Assembly: GCF_006738645.1 (NCBI RefSeq)
Contig: NZ_AP019700.1
Location: 4,136,001 to 4,200,000, forward strand
DNA length: 64,000 bases
Direction of reading: 5' to 3'
Origin: Stella humosa
GTDB lineage: Bacteria > Pseudomonadota > Alphaproteobacteria > ATCC43930 > Allostellaceae
Under the pieces are notes generated by a model. The model was given only the letters and a program-made list of their open reading frames with translations, made no database searches and was not told where the DNA came from. Positions 25,557 through 34,457 of this stretch are shown here, in pieces. The position numbers and the translations under genes were made by a program. The first letter of the stretch is position 1. Every line of letters starts with the position of its first letter.

Positions 25557-27800
25557 TCAGCGGTTGAGATAATACTCGTCCTTCGGGAACAGGTCGGTAT
25601 TGAGATCGGCCGTGCGCCGCACCGTGTCCGGCCCCCAGACGCCGCGGATGCGTTCCCCCGCCAGCCGGTCGATGCCGATGCAGCAATAGCCGCCATGGGC
25701 CAGGTATTCGGCCACGGCGGGCTCGGCCAGGCGGGCGCGGAAGGCCGCCATGTCGAAGGGGATTGGCCGGTCGCTGCCGAGCAGGATGTTCTGCACCCGC
25801 ACGACATGGGGGAAGACGGCCGCGAAGGTGTCGACGATCCGCTCGGTCGGCGCCCATTGCACGGCGATGCCGCCGTCGGCCAGCCTGGCCCGGACCTGCT
25901 GGAAGAACTCGGCCGAATAGAGCATGCCGCTGTGCGAGGTCTTTGGCAGGATGGCATCGGCCTCGATCACGTCCCAGCGCCCCTCGGCGATGAAGAGGTC
26001 GCGCCGCCCGTCGCCCAGTACCCATTCGTAGCGCGCATCCGCCCGCACCCGGGCGATCGCCGACCCACCGTTGGTGGCAGCGAAGGAATCCAGCACCTCG
26101 AAGGCCGAGCCCACGATCTCCACCGCGCGGATGTGCCGGGTCTGCGGGTTGACGCCGGCGGCATAGGGCGTGGCCGCCCCGCCGACGCCGATCAGCAGCA
26201 CCCGCTTGGGATCTGGATGGACCAGCGGCCCCATGGCCCCCAGCAGGCCGTGCATGTCGATGAAGGGCAGGCGCGCCTGCGAATGGCCCTGGATGAAGAA
26301 GGTGCCATGCCCGGCCGGCGTCACCCGCAGCAGGGTGACGCCGGTGCGATCCTCGGCGAAATGCACGGTGTGGGCGGGCTCCGCATGGTGCAGCTTGCCC
26401 CAGAACTCCCGCCCGCCGGGGAAGGCCACGACGAGGCTGGCGAGCCCCACCCAGACCACGGCCGTGCCGGCCAGGCGGCGCGGCACCATCGACCGGCCAT
26501 GCGTGACCAGCAGCATGGTGGTGAAGACGATGCCGATTGCCGCCAGCAGCCGCAGCGTGGCGCTGGTCCCCAGCCAGTGCAGCAGGAAGAGGCCGGTGAA
26601 GATGCTGCCCGCCGTGTTGCCCAGGATGTTGAAGAGCTGGATCAGCCCCACCCGCTGGCCGACGACCGCCGGGTCGTCCTGCACCGCGCGCTGGGCGATC
26701 GGAAAGGAGAGGCCGAGCAGGAAGCTGGGCGGCAGCACCAGCACCATCGTCAGCCCCAGGATCAGCGGCCAGTTGGTGGCCAGTTGGGACATCGCGTCGT
26801 TCTCGACGAAGACGCGGAAGGCCTGGCTGCGGTCGAAGACGCCGTAGAGCGCCCAGATGCTGCCGACGGCATAGACCGCCACCACCCCCTGGAGGCCGAC
26901 GAAGAACGCCTTGGGGTCGCGGATGCGCGGGACCCAGTAGGCGCCGGCGATGATGCCGAGCCCGTCGCCCAGCAGGAAGACCGACAGCACCAGCGCGAAG
27001 GTATAGGCGTTCGACTGCAGCATCAGGCCGATCAGCCGGAACCACACGATCTCCAGCGAGATGATGATGAAGCCCGACACCAGCATCAGCAGGCACCAAC
27101 GCCAGACGCCGGCGCCGATCCGCGCGGCCGCCCCGCGCCGCGGCGGCTGGGCATCGTCGACCCGCATGGCCGGCGCGACCAGGAGGGCCACCACCCCCAC
27201 CAGCGCGTTCAGCAGTGCCGCCAGCCAGATCGTCGCCGGATAGCCGTAGGTGCCGACCAGCCACCAGCCGGCCAGGACCGCGCCCAGGCCGGCGCCGATC
27301 GTGTTCAATCCGTAGAGCCAGCCGATCGCCGTCGCCGAGCGGTCGATCTGGCGGACGATCGCCTTGGCCAGGAAGGGCAGCGACATGCCCATCAGCGTGG
27401 TCGGCCACAACAGGCCGACGAAGAGCATGGCGAAAATGGACCAGCGCGATTCCGCCACCCCCACCAGTTCGCCGAAGAAGAAGTCGTAGAAGACCCAGCG
27501 GCTGATCGCGCCGAACGCCGCGATGCCCAGTTCGCACAGCGCAAAGGCCACCACCGCGCGCCGGCTGGTCAGCCGGTCGGCATAGACCCCGGCCAAGTGG
27601 CTGCCGATGCCCAGCCCGAACAGGAAGGCGCCGACCACCAGCGTGGCCGAGATGCTGTCGGACCCGCCGAACATCCCCAGCATCCGCTGCCAGGCGGTCT
27701 GGTAGATGAGGGCGCTGACGCCCGAGATCAGGAACACGATGTTGAGGGCCGCGAAAGCCATGCCGCCGCCATCGGCAGCACCTGATCCGGGACGCGTCAT
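25557..27800 (-). CDS. Fused MFS-type membrane/spermidine synthase-like protein
   Basis: This is a 747-residue protein. The N-terminal about 430 residues have around 12-14 hydrophobic helices in MFS-like order (FLISGVSALIYQTAWQRML is typical of the fused group). The C-terminal about 280 residues fold as a spermidine-synthase-like Rossmann domain: KRVLLIGVGGAATPYAAG, HIRAVEIVGSA, WDVIEADAILPKTSHSG and LYSAEFFQQVRARL. The nucleotide loop is GVGGAA rather than the GGGDGG of true synthases, so polyamine synthesis is doubtful. Such fusions are known in many bacteria without a proven substrate. It is upstream of, and in line with, the ABC transporter. Confidence 0.88.
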   Translation of the reverse strand: MTRPGSGAADGGGMAFAALNIVFLISGVSALIYQTAWQRMLGMFGGSDSISATLVVGAFLFGLGIGSHLAGVYADRLTSRRAVVAFALCELGIAAFGAISRWVFYDFFFGELVGVAESRWSIFAMLFVGLLWPTTLMGMSLPFLAKAIVRQIDRSATAIGWLYGLNTIGAGLGAVLAGWWLVGTYGYPATIWLAALLNALVGVVALLVAPAMRVDDAQPPRRGAAARIGAGVWRWCLLMLVSGFIIISLEIVWFRLIGLMLQSNAYTFALVLSVFLLGDGLGIIAGAYWVPRIRDPKAFFVGLQGVVAVYAVGSIWALYGVFDRSQAFRVFVENDAMSQLATNWPLILGLTMVLVLPPSFLLGLSFPIAQRAVQDDPAVVGQRVGLIQLFNILGNTAGSIFTGLFLLHWLGTSATLRLLAAIGIVFTTMLLVTHGRSMVPRRLAGTAVVWVGLASLVVAFPGGREFWGKLHHAEPAHTVHFAEDRTGVTLLRVTPAGHGTFFIQGHSQARLPFIDMHGLLGAMGPLVHPDPKRVLLIGVGGAATPYAAGVNPQTRHIRAVEIVGSAFEVLDSFAATNGGSAIARVRADARYEWVLGDGRRDLFIAEGRWDVIEADAILPKTSHSGMLYSAEFFQQVRARLADGGIAVQWAPTERIVDTFAAVFPHVVRVQNILLGSDRPIPFDMAAFRARLAEPAVAEYLAHGGYCCIGIDRLAGERIRGVWGPDTVRRTADLNTDLFPKDEYYLNR

Positions 27801-27995
27801 GGAACTCTGGCACCTCGTGCGGGATGGCCGGAATGCCGGCTGCGATCACCGGCGGGGCAGGTTGCGCGATCGGAACAAAGGTTGTCGACTATCCGTTCTC
27901 GACGGGACGGGAATCGACCGATATCAGGTTCACCCTCCGGTCACAATCGCCGCCCCGTTCTCGCCCGCGTCGCGTCCATTCAAGGCCCCTGATCC

Positions 27996-29003
27996 ATGAC
28001 CCAGCCTGCACCCGGCGACCTCGCCTCCGCTTTCTCCGGCGCGCGCGTCATCATTACCGGCGGCCTCGGCTTCATCGGCTCCAACCTGGCGCGCCGGCTG
28101 GCCGGCCTGGGCGCGGAGGTGACCGCGATCGACAGCCTGATCCCGGAATATGGCGGCAACCTCTTCAACGTCGACGACATCGCCGGCCGCATCCGCGTCA
28201 ACATCTCCGACGTGCGCGACATGCATGCGCTGCGCTACCTCGTCCAGGGGGGCGACTATCTGTTCAATCTGGCGGGGCAGACGAGCCATCTCGATTCGAT
28301 GAACGATCCCCAGACCGACCTGGAGATCAACGGCACGGCCCAGCTTTCCCTGCTCGAGACCTGCCGCAAGCATGCCCCCGGCATCCGCATCGTCTTCGCC
28401 AGCACGCGCCAGATCTATGGCAAGCCGGACTACCTGCCGGTCGACGAGAAGCATCTGCTGCGCCCGGTCGATGTCAACGGCATCAACAAGATGGCCGGCG
28501 AGTGGTATCATATCCTCTATAATAACGTGTATGGCCTGAAGGCCGCAGCACTCCGCCTCACCAACACCTACGGCCCGCGCATGCGGGTGAAGGACGCGCG
28601 CCAGACCTTCCTCGGCATCTGGATCAAGATGGTGCTGGAGGGCACGCCCATCGAAGTGTGGGGCGGCGAGCAGCTACGCGACTTCACCTATGTCGACGAC
28701 TGCGTCGAGGCGATGCTGCTGGCGGCCGTCACCCCGGCGATGGAGGGCCAGGCCCTGAACATTGGCGGCGACGGCGTGATCAGCCTGAAGGACCTGGCGG
28801 AGATGCTGGTCCGCGTCGCCGGCACCGGGACGGCCGCCATCAAGCCCTTCCCGGCCGAGCGCAAGCGCATCGACATCGGCGACTACTATGCCGACGACAG
28901 CCGGCTGCGCGCGCTGACCGGCTGGACGCCGACCGTGTCGATGGAGGAAGGTCTCCGCCGCACGGTTGCCTATTATCGCGAAAATCTGCCCCGCTACCTC
29001 TGA
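27996..29003 (+). CDS. NAD-dependent epimerase/dehydratase (SDR) lacking the usual Tyr
   Basis: This is a 335-residue extended-SDR protein. The NAD site is VIITGGLGFIGSNLARRLAG, followed by NLAGQTSHLDSMNDP and ASTRQIYGKPDYLPVDE. The catalytic YxxxK is present only as N161-G-I-N-K165 (in VDVNGINKMAGEWYH), so the lysine is kept but the tyrosine is Asn. The C-terminal sugar-binding region LRLTNTYGPR and RDFTYVDDCVEAM is normal. This looks like a recognisable subfamily acting on nucleotide sugars, not a random mutation. The downstream DegT aminotransferase (39 nt) suggests an amino-sugar pathway. Confidence 0.88.
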   Translation: MTQPAPGDLASAFSGARVIITGGLGFIGSNLARRLAGLGAEVTAIDSLIPEYGGNLFNVDDIAGRIRVNISDVRDMHALRYLVQGGDYLFNLAGQTSHLDSMNDPQTDLEINGTAQLSLLETCRKHAPGIRIVFASTRQIYGKPDYLPVDEKHLLRPVDVNGINKMAGEWYHILYNNVYGLKAAALRLTNTYGPRMRVKDARQTFLGIWIKMVLEGTPIEVWGGEQLRDFTYVDDCVEAMLLAAVTPAMEGQALNIGGDGVISLKDLAEMLVRVAGTGTAAIKPFPAERKRIDIGDYYADDSRLRALTGWTPTVSMEEGLRRTVAYYRENLPRYL

Positions 29004-29041
29004 CCGCCCTTCCCGCTCCGAACCCCAGGCGAGACCCCGAC

Positions 29042-30163
29042 ATGGCGAGCCCGATCCCGCAGACCGACCCCAAGGCCGGCTATCTCGACCTCAAGGCGGA
29101 CATCGATGCCGCCGTCGCCCGCGTGCTGAACGGCGGCTGGTACATCCTGGGCCAGGAGGTGGGCGCCTTCGAGAAGGAGTTCGCCGCCTGGTGCGGCAAC
29201 AGCCATGGCATCGGCGTCGCCAACGGCACCGACGCGCTGGTCCTGGCCCTGCGCGGGCTGGGTGCGGGACCGGGCGACATCGTCGCCACCGTGTCGCATA
29301 CCGCCGTCGCGACCGTGGCCGCGATCGAGTTGACCGGCGCCACGCCGCTGCTGCTCGATATCGAGGCCGAGACCTTCTGCATGGACCCGGCCGCCCTGGA
29401 AGCGGCGTTCGCCCGGGAAGGATCACGCATCAAGGTCGTGATCCCCGTCCATCTCTACGGCCACCCGGCCGACCTGGGCGCCATCGTGGCCCTGGCCCGC
29501 AAGCATGGTGCCAAGATCATCGAGGATTGCTCGCAGGCCCATGGTGCCGCCATCGCCGGCAAGCGCGTCGGCACGTTCGGCGATGTCGCCGCCTTCAGCC
29601 TCTACCCGACCAAGAACCTGGGCGCGCTCGGCGACGGCGGGGTGATCACCACCGACGACCCGGCGCTGGCGCAGCGCATCCGCGAGCTGCGGGAATATGG
29701 TTGGCGCGACCGCTACATCAGCGCCACGGCCGGCATGAACAGCCGGCTGGACGAGATGCAGGCCGCCATCCTGCGCGCCAAGTTGGTCCATCTCGACCGC
29801 GACAATGGGCGGCGGCAGGCCGTGGCGGCCCATTACGATGACGCGCTGGCCAATTCCGGCCTGCGGCTGCCGACGGTGCGCCCGGGCGCCACCCACGTCT
29901 ACCACCAGTATGTCGTGCGCGCCGACGACCGCGACGGGCTGCGGCAGAAGCTGAAGGACGCCGGCATCGCCACCAACATCCACTACCCCGCCCCGGTCCA
30001 TCTTCAGCCGGCCTATCAGGGCCGCACGCCGCTTGGGCCGACCGGCATGGCCGCGACCGAGGCCTGCCAGGGCCAGATCCTGAGCCTGCCGATGTTCCCG
30101 CAGTTGGCCGACGCCGACGCGCGCCGGGTGACCGCGGCCATCGTCCAGGCCCTGCGCGGGTAG
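29042..30163 (+). CDS. DegT/DnrJ/EryC1/StrS family aminotransferase
   Basis: This is a 373-residue PLP enzyme, start ATG 29042. The conserved N-terminal GGWYILGQEVGAFEKEFAAW and GIGVANGTDALVLALRGLG, the PLP-phosphate region VSHTAVATVAAIE, the Asp of IIEDCSQAHGA and the Schiff-base lysine of SLYPTKNLGALGDGG are all present, as is the substrate-contacting NSRLDEMQAAIL. The family transaminates keto-deoxysugars bound to nucleotides, giving amino sugars for surface glycans. It sits behind the epimerase/dehydratase, which could supply its keto sugar. Confidence 0.95.
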   Translation: MASPIPQTDPKAGYLDLKADIDAAVARVLNGGWYILGQEVGAFEKEFAAWCGNSHGIGVANGTDALVLALRGLGAGPGDIVATVSHTAVATVAAIELTGATPLLLDIEAETFCMDPAALEAAFAREGSRIKVVIPVHLYGHPADLGAIVALARKHGAKIIEDCSQAHGAAIAGKRVGTFGDVAAFSLYPTKNLGALGDGGVITTDDPALAQRIRELREYGWRDRYISATAGMNSRLDEMQAAILRAKLVHLDRDNGRRQAVAAHYDDALANSGLRLPTVRPGATHVYHQYVVRADDRDGLRQKLKDAGIATNIHYPAPVHLQPAYQGRTPLGPTGMAATEACQGQILSLPMFPQLADADARRVTAAIVQALRG

Positions 30164-30179
30164 GACGGAAGCAACCGGC

Positions 30180-30605
30180 ATGGAGCAGCGCCTCAGCCTG
30201 GTCACGCTCGGCGTGCGCGACCTGCCGCGCGCCCAGGCGTTCTACGAGCGCCTGGGCTGGGCGCGCTCCGTTCGGTCCGCCGTGGATGTCGCGTTCTTCC
30301 AGGCCGGCGGCATGGTCATCTCGCTATGGTCGCGGCGGTCGCTGGCCGCCGACGCCGGGGTGCCGGAAGCCGGTTCGGGCTTTGCCGGCATCGTCCTCTC
30401 CCACAACGTCCGCAGCCAGGGCGAGGTCGACGCCGTGCTGGCCGAGGCGATCGCCGCCGGCGCCACCCCGCTGCACCCGGCCCGCGAGCAGGATTGGGGC
30501 GGCTATTCCGGCCACTTCGCCGACCCCGAGGGGGTCATCTGGGAAATCGCCTGGAACCCCGGCTTCCCGATCGCCGAGGACGGCTCGATCCGCCTACCGG
30601 ATTAG
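30180..30605 (+). CDS. VOC family (glyoxalase/bleomycin-resistance-like) protein
   Basis: This is a 141-residue protein made of two beta-alpha-beta-beta-beta modules: LVTLGVRDLPRAQAFYERLG at the N-terminus and GYSGHFADPEGVIWEIAWNP at the C-terminus, with the metal-type glutamate in WEIAWNP. VOC proteins include glyoxalases, isomerases and dioxygenases. Nothing indicates the substrate. It lies 16 nt after the aminotransferase, so it is likely co-transcribed. Confidence 0.88.
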   Translation: MEQRLSLVTLGVRDLPRAQAFYERLGWARSVRSAVDVAFFQAGGMVISLWSRRSLAADAGVPEAGSGFAGIVLSHNVRSQGEVDAVLAEAIAAGATPLHPAREQDWGGYSGHFADPEGVIWEIAWNPGFPIAEDGSIRLPD

Positions 30606-30617
30606 GGAAGCATCTGC

Positions 30618-30824
30618 CTACTTCGGCAAACCTGCGTCGTCGTAGAGCAATTCACCATGCTGGACGGCACGATAGGAATCAGAAACCCGCCGCCCGGATT
30701 CACGGCCGATTGCGAGCAGCCGCTCGGCGATCTTGCGCCGGCTGGCCGCCCGTTCCTCGCTTGTCCGGATCGGCTGTGGCCGATCATGGCTATGCCCACG
30801 AACCTGTTTCATCGCCTCAAGCAT
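30618..30824 (-). CDS. Small hypothetical protein with a VapB-like C-terminus
   Basis: This is a 68-residue basic protein in line with the SMR gene, 7 nt after its stop. The C-terminus LLYDDAGLPK resembles the end of Rv0623-type VapB antitoxins (…YDxxGLP), and the centre RRKIAERLLAIGRESGRR is helical. The N-terminal ribbon-helix fold of VapB is not evident, and no PIN-domain toxin is next to it. It could be an antitoxin remnant or an unrelated small gene. Confidence 0.4.
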   Translation of the reverse strand: MLEAMKQVRGHSHDRPQPIRTSEERAASRRKIAERLLAIGRESGRRVSDSYRAVQHGELLYDDAGLPK

Positions 30825-30831
30825 ATCCCCT

Positions 30832-31191
30832 TCACCCCCGGAACAGCACCAGGATGCCCGAGCAGATCAGCACCACGCCCACGACCTGCGGCCAGCCCAG
30901 CGCCTCGCCATAGAGGAAGTATCCCAGCACGACGACCAGCGCGTAGCTGATCGACACGGACGGGAAGGCGATCGAGACAGGGATCGCCTGGAGGGCGGCC
31001 ATGTAGAGGAAGGCCGCCATGCCGTAGAGGCCGAGGCCGATGATGGAGTGCCAGCGGAAGAGCTGGTCGACGAAGCCGGCCGCCCCCGCCGCCCCCGACT
31101 TCAGCAGCAGTTGCCCGCCGACGCCGACCAGGATGGCGGCGGCCAGCGCCAGGTAGTGGCCGATCGAGGGCACGGCCGCGGCGGCGTTCAT
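30832..31191 (-). CDS. SMR/EamA-type small membrane transporter
   Basis: This is a 119-residue protein with four hydrophobic helices, typical of EmrE/ArnE-like small multidrug-resistance-fold proteins: GHYLALAAAILVGVGGQLLL, LGLYGMAAFLYMAALQAIPV, SIAFPSVSISYALVVVLGYF and a final VVGVVLICSGILVLF. Its start overlaps the stop of the ArnC-like transferase (31188-31191). The context suggests that, like ArnE/ArnF, it helps flip a lipid-linked sugar across the inner membrane instead of exporting drugs. That is inference from position. Confidence 0.85.
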   Translation of the reverse strand: MNAAAAVPSIGHYLALAAAILVGVGGQLLLKSGAAGAAGFVDQLFRWHSIIGLGLYGMAAFLYMAALQAIPVSIAFPSVSISYALVVVLGYFLYGEALGWPQVVGVVLICSGILVLFRG

Positions 31192-32156
31192 GGGGTTTCT
31201 CCGGCCTCGGCACCATTGCGATAGACGGTGCGCACGATGCCCTGGGGCTTGCGGTTGACGGTGAGGAAGAGCCGGCCGAGATACTCCCCGATCATGCCCA
31301 GCATGACGAGCTGGACACCGGACACCAGCAGGGTGGCCGCCATCAGCGAGGCCCAGCCGGCCGGCGGCTGGTTGATCAGCGCCTCGACGATGACGACGAG
31401 TCCAGCCAGCCCGCCCAGCGCGCTGAAGCCCAGCCCCAGCAGGGTGGCCGCGCGCAGCGGCATGACCGAGAAGTTGAGGAACATGTTCATCCACAGCCGC
31501 ACCAGCCGGCGCAGCGTGTAGTTGCTGCGCCCGACCGCGCGCGGCAGGTGGCGCACCTGGATGCGGCCGATGCGCTTGGTCACCTGCAGCAGCAGGCCGT
31601 CGACATAGGGGAACGGCCCATCATAGCGGCCGATCGCCTGGGCAGCGAAGCGGCTCATGCAGCGGAAGCTGGACAGGTACAGCCCCTTGGGCTTGTCCAG
31701 CAGGCGATCGGCGCACCAGTTGGTGAAGCGGCTGCCGAGGTTGCGCCAGAGCGCGTGCTCCTTGGTCTCGTAGTAGGTATAGACGACGTCGAGCTCGTTC
31801 TTCTGGGCGTGCTCCAGGATGCGCAGCACCTCTTCGGGCGGGTTCTGGAGGTCGTCGTCCATGGTCAGGATGTAGCGGCCGCCGGCATGGCGCAGCCCGG
31901 TCATGACGGCGTTGTGCTCGCCGAAATTGCGCGCATGGTCGACCACGACGAGCGGCACGCGCGCCGTCTCCAGCAGGCGGCGGCAGACGGCCAGGCTGTC
32001 GTCGGGGCTGCCGTCATTGACCAGCACGATCTCCAGCCCGCCCGGGACGGCCAGGTCGGACAGGGCCTCGACCAGTTCGCCGACCGAGGCCGCACCGTTG
32101 TAGACGGGCACCACGATGCTGAGCGTGCAGGTGGCGGGGGCGACAGGCTCGCTCAT
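31188..32156 (-). CDS. Glycosyltransferase family 2 (ArnC/dolichol-P-sugar synthase-like)
   Basis: This is a 322-residue protein. The GT-A domain is SIVVPVYNGAASVGELVEAL, LVNDGSPDDS and the DxD-like ILTMDDDLQNPPEEV. Two C-terminal transmembrane helices follow (about 230-255 and 265-290). This is the architecture of enzymes that load a sugar on undecaprenyl phosphate at the inner membrane (ArnC, GtrB, DPM1). It is flanked by a methyltransferase (4-nt overlap) and an SMR-type protein (4-nt overlap), giving a cassette for modifying a surface glycan. The final GT-C transferase is not in the window. Confidence 0.92.
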   Translation of the reverse strand: MSEPVAPATCTLSIVVPVYNGAASVGELVEALSDLAVPGGLEIVLVNDGSPDDSLAVCRRLLETARVPLVVVDHARNFGEHNAVMTGLRHAGGRYILTMDDDLQNPPEEVLRILEHAQKNELDVVYTYYETKEHALWRNLGSRFTNWCADRLLDKPKGLYLSSFRCMSRFAAQAIGRYDGPFPYVDGLLLQVTKRIGRIQVRHLPRAVGRSNYTLRRLVRLWMNMFLNFSVMPLRAATLLGLGFSALGGLAGLVVIVEALINQPPAGWASLMAATLLVSGVQLVMLGMIGEYLGRLFLTVNRKPQGIVRTVYRNGAEAGETP

Positions 32157-32929
32157 GCTGGGGATCCTTGGGCGATGGAAGGCGTGGGCGCAGATAGCAG
32201 CGGCTTGATGCCCATGGCCAGCACCGAGCCGCCGAAGGGCAGGCTGCGCCCGGCCGCCAGCCAGCGCCGCTCAAGCCCGACCAGGCCCGCGAACAGGCGC
32301 TCGACCGGGGCCGGCGCCAGGCCGACGTCGCTGGCGGCCGTGCCGCCGGGCCACAGCTTGCGCCGGGCGGCCATCAGCGGGAACAGCAGCGTGTTCCAAT
32401 AGGTGACGCGGACCGGGGCGAATCCGGCCCGGGCCAAGGCTGCCGCCAGATCGGCGCGGCCATAGCGGCGGGCGTTGTCGACCGCGCGGTCATGGTCGCT
32501 GAACATCCAGCGATAGGCTGGCAGGTTCAGGACATAGGCACCGCCGGGGCGCAGGCAGCGGTGGGCCTCGGCCAGGGCGGCCGCCTCGTCGACGCCGGCA
32601 TGGCACAGCACGTCGGCGCTGACGATGGCGCCCAGGCTGCCGGTCGCAAACGGCAGGCGATCGACCGAGCCCAGGACGACCGGCCCGGCCCAGCGCCGCG
32701 CCGTCTCGGCGCAGGCCCGCGGATCACGGTCGAGGCCGACGAAGGCGGCATCCGGCATCCAGGCCGACAGGCGGCGCAGCAGGCCGCCCGTGCCGCAGCC
32801 CGCGTCCAGCACCGGCCCGGACGGGGCGCCCGCGCGGGCCAGCATCGCCGCCAGGTTGCCGTGCAGGCCGTGGAACCACCACATCCCATCCTCGGCGGCG
32901 GCGAGTTTGTCGACTTCGGTGGCGTCCAA
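32153..32929 (-). CDS. Class I SAM-dependent methyltransferase
   Basis: This is a 258-residue protein. I propose a TTG start at 32927-32929 with GGGAG five bases upstream, because the N-terminal EVDKLAAAEDGMWWFHGLHG matches the usual WWF segment of this group and must be included. An ATG would only begin at the MWWF residue. The SAM site is GPVLDAGCGTGGLLRRL, then VGLDRDP and FATGSLGAIVSADVLCHAG. It is co-translated with the ArnC-like GT2. A role in methylating a sugar or lipid-linked sugar is inferred from that. Confidence 0.85.
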   Translation of the reverse strand: MDATEVDKLAAAEDGMWWFHGLHGNLAAMLARAGAPSGPVLDAGCGTGGLLRRLSAWMPDAAFVGLDRDPRACAETARRWAGPVVLGSVDRLPFATGSLGAIVSADVLCHAGVDEAAALAEAHRCLRPGGAYVLNLPAYRWMFSDHDRAVDNARRYGRADLAAALARAGFAPVRVTYWNTLLFPLMAARRKLWPGGTAASDVGLAPAPVERLFAGLVGLERRWLAAGRSLPFGGSVLAMGIKPLLSAPTPSIAQGSPA

Positions 32930-33127
32930 TGCGGCTCCCGGGCAACGGCCCCGCGCAACGGCCGGGCGGCGGAGGAGCCTATTCGCGGCGGGCGGATGCG
33001 ACAAGAACGCCGCATTGCCCAGACTATTCCGTTCCGCATCGGGCCGGCCGCGACGGCGCTTGTCGGGCAGCCAGCGGTTGCCGTACACCCCGCACCTGCC
33101 CCTCCCCTGGCCTGAAGGATTCGCGGG

Positions 33128-34111
33128 ATGACCGAACGCACGGTGCTGGTGACCGGCGGCGCCGGCTATGTCGGCAGCCATGCCTGCAAGGCGCTCGCCC
33201 AGGCCGGCTACCGCCCGGTCGTGCTGGACGACCTGAGCCGCGGCTTCCGCAAGGCGGTGCGCTGGGGGCCGCTGGTCGAGGCCGACCTGGGCGATGCCGC
33301 CGCCGTCGCCGCCGCCATGGGCGAATGGCGGCCGGTGGCGGTCATGCATTTCGCCGCCCTGGCCTATGTCGGCGAATCCATGGGCGATCCCGGCCTCTAC
33401 TATCGCGCCAACGTCGCCAACACGCTCAACCTGCTGTCGGCGATGGTGCAGGCGGGCGTGCCGCGCATCGTCTTCTCGTCCACCTGCGCCACCTATGGCG
33501 ACCCGATCCGGGTGCCGATCGCCGAGGACCACCCACAGCGGCCGGTGAACCCCTATGGCGAGACCAAGCTGGCGGTGGAGCGCATGCTGCACTGGTTCGG
33601 CGTCTGCCACGGCCTGGGCTGGACGGCGCTGCGGTATTTCAATGCCGCCGGCGCCGACCCGGACGGCGAGATCGGCGAGAACCACGAGCCCGAGACGCAC
33701 CTGATCCCGCTCGCCATCGACGCGGCCCGCGGCGGTTCGCCGCTGCGGGTCTTCGGCACCGACTACCCGACGCCGGACGGCACCGCCATCCGCGACTACA
33801 TCCACGTGGCCGACCTGGCCCGGGCCCACGTCCTGTCGCTCGGCCGACTGCTGGAGGGCGGCGACAGCCGCGCGCTGAACCTCGGCACCGGCACCGGGCA
33901 CTCGGTCAAGGCCGTGATCGAGGCGGTGTCGCGCCGCACCAACCGCGAGGTTCCGGTCATCCTGGCCCCCCGGCGCGCCGGCGATCCGCCGGCCCTGGTC
34001 GCCGACGCCGGCGAGGCACGGAAACTGCTTGGCTGGCAGCCTGCATGCTCGGATATGGCCACGATCGTGGATACCGCCTGGCGGTGGCACTCAGCCCCGC
34101 CACCGGGCTGA
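33128..34111 (+). CDS. galE: UDP-glucose 4-epimerase
   Basis: This is a 327-residue extended SDR. The NAD motif VTGGAGYVGSHACKAL, VVLDDLSRG, the AALAYVGESM region, FSSTCATYGD and the catalytic Y143xxxK147 in NPYGETKLAVERML are all intact. The ALRYFNAAGADP and DYIHVADLARAHV segments are typical of GalE, which interconverts UDP-glucose and UDP-galactose for glycan synthesis. Start ATG 33128 has GAAGGA upstream. It is divergent from the methyltransferase/GT2 cassette and precedes the glucan synthase. Confidence 0.95.
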   Translation: MTERTVLVTGGAGYVGSHACKALAQAGYRPVVLDDLSRGFRKAVRWGPLVEADLGDAAAVAAAMGEWRPVAVMHFAALAYVGESMGDPGLYYRANVANTLNLLSAMVQAGVPRIVFSSTCATYGDPIRVPIAEDHPQRPVNPYGETKLAVERMLHWFGVCHGLGWTALRYFNAAGADPDGEIGENHEPETHLIPLAIDAARGGSPLRVFGTDYPTPDGTAIRDYIHVADLARAHVLSLGRLLEGGDSRALNLGTGTGHSVKAVIEAVSRRTNREVPVILAPRRAGDPPALVADAGEARKLLGWQPACSDMATIVDTAWRWHSAPPPG

Positions 34112-34457
34112 GCCATACCCGCCGTCGCTCAATAAATAGTCGGGCGACGCCCACCGAAAATGTCATGCCGGCGGCATATGCTGCCCGCTTGTGCAGCACC
34201 TGCCGTTTCCTATATCAACGCGCGCATTCCACCCGTGTCCCTCGCCGGGTCCGGCCGCCGATCGAGCGCGCCGCGCCCGTCCGCGCGACCGGCTGGCACG
34301 AGGCCAGGATGATGTTTGGACCCGCCGCCCGGCCTATTCCATCCGCGACAGACGGTCGCGGCGGATTCCCGGGATTAACACCCGGACATCTTCCGTTATC
34401 CCGACGTTGGCCGGTTCCCCCCGGCATCCCCCCAGTCAGATTGGGCTGACCCACGTC
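34112..34457 (+). other. Intergenic region upstream of the glucan synthase
   Basis: In these 346 nt between galE and the GH17-GT2 gene the forward frame is open and continuous with the downstream gene, but its residues are arginine- and proline-rich and unlike any family. No convincing tRNA, terminator or sharp promoter is visible. A short AT-rich patch (AATAAATAGTC, near 34130) is the most promoter-like part. Confidence 0.5.

Noticed and set aside
25311-27785. An 824-codon open frame on the plus strand opposite the MFS/spermidine-synthase-like gene
   Set aside because: It is His/Asp/Gln/Arg-rich with no domain signature, whereas the opposite strand gives a clean membrane protein. It is a GC-rich shadow frame.
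30602-30913. Other overlapping frames around 30602-30913
   Set aside because: They overlap the SMR gene and the 68-residue small gene, and lack family resemblance. Only the 68-residue frame has a plausible protein pattern.
34191-34457. N-terminal extension of the glucan synthase from an upstream start at 34191
   Set aside because: The added residues are arginine/proline-rich and unconserved. The ATG at 34458 begins directly with the membrane anchor.
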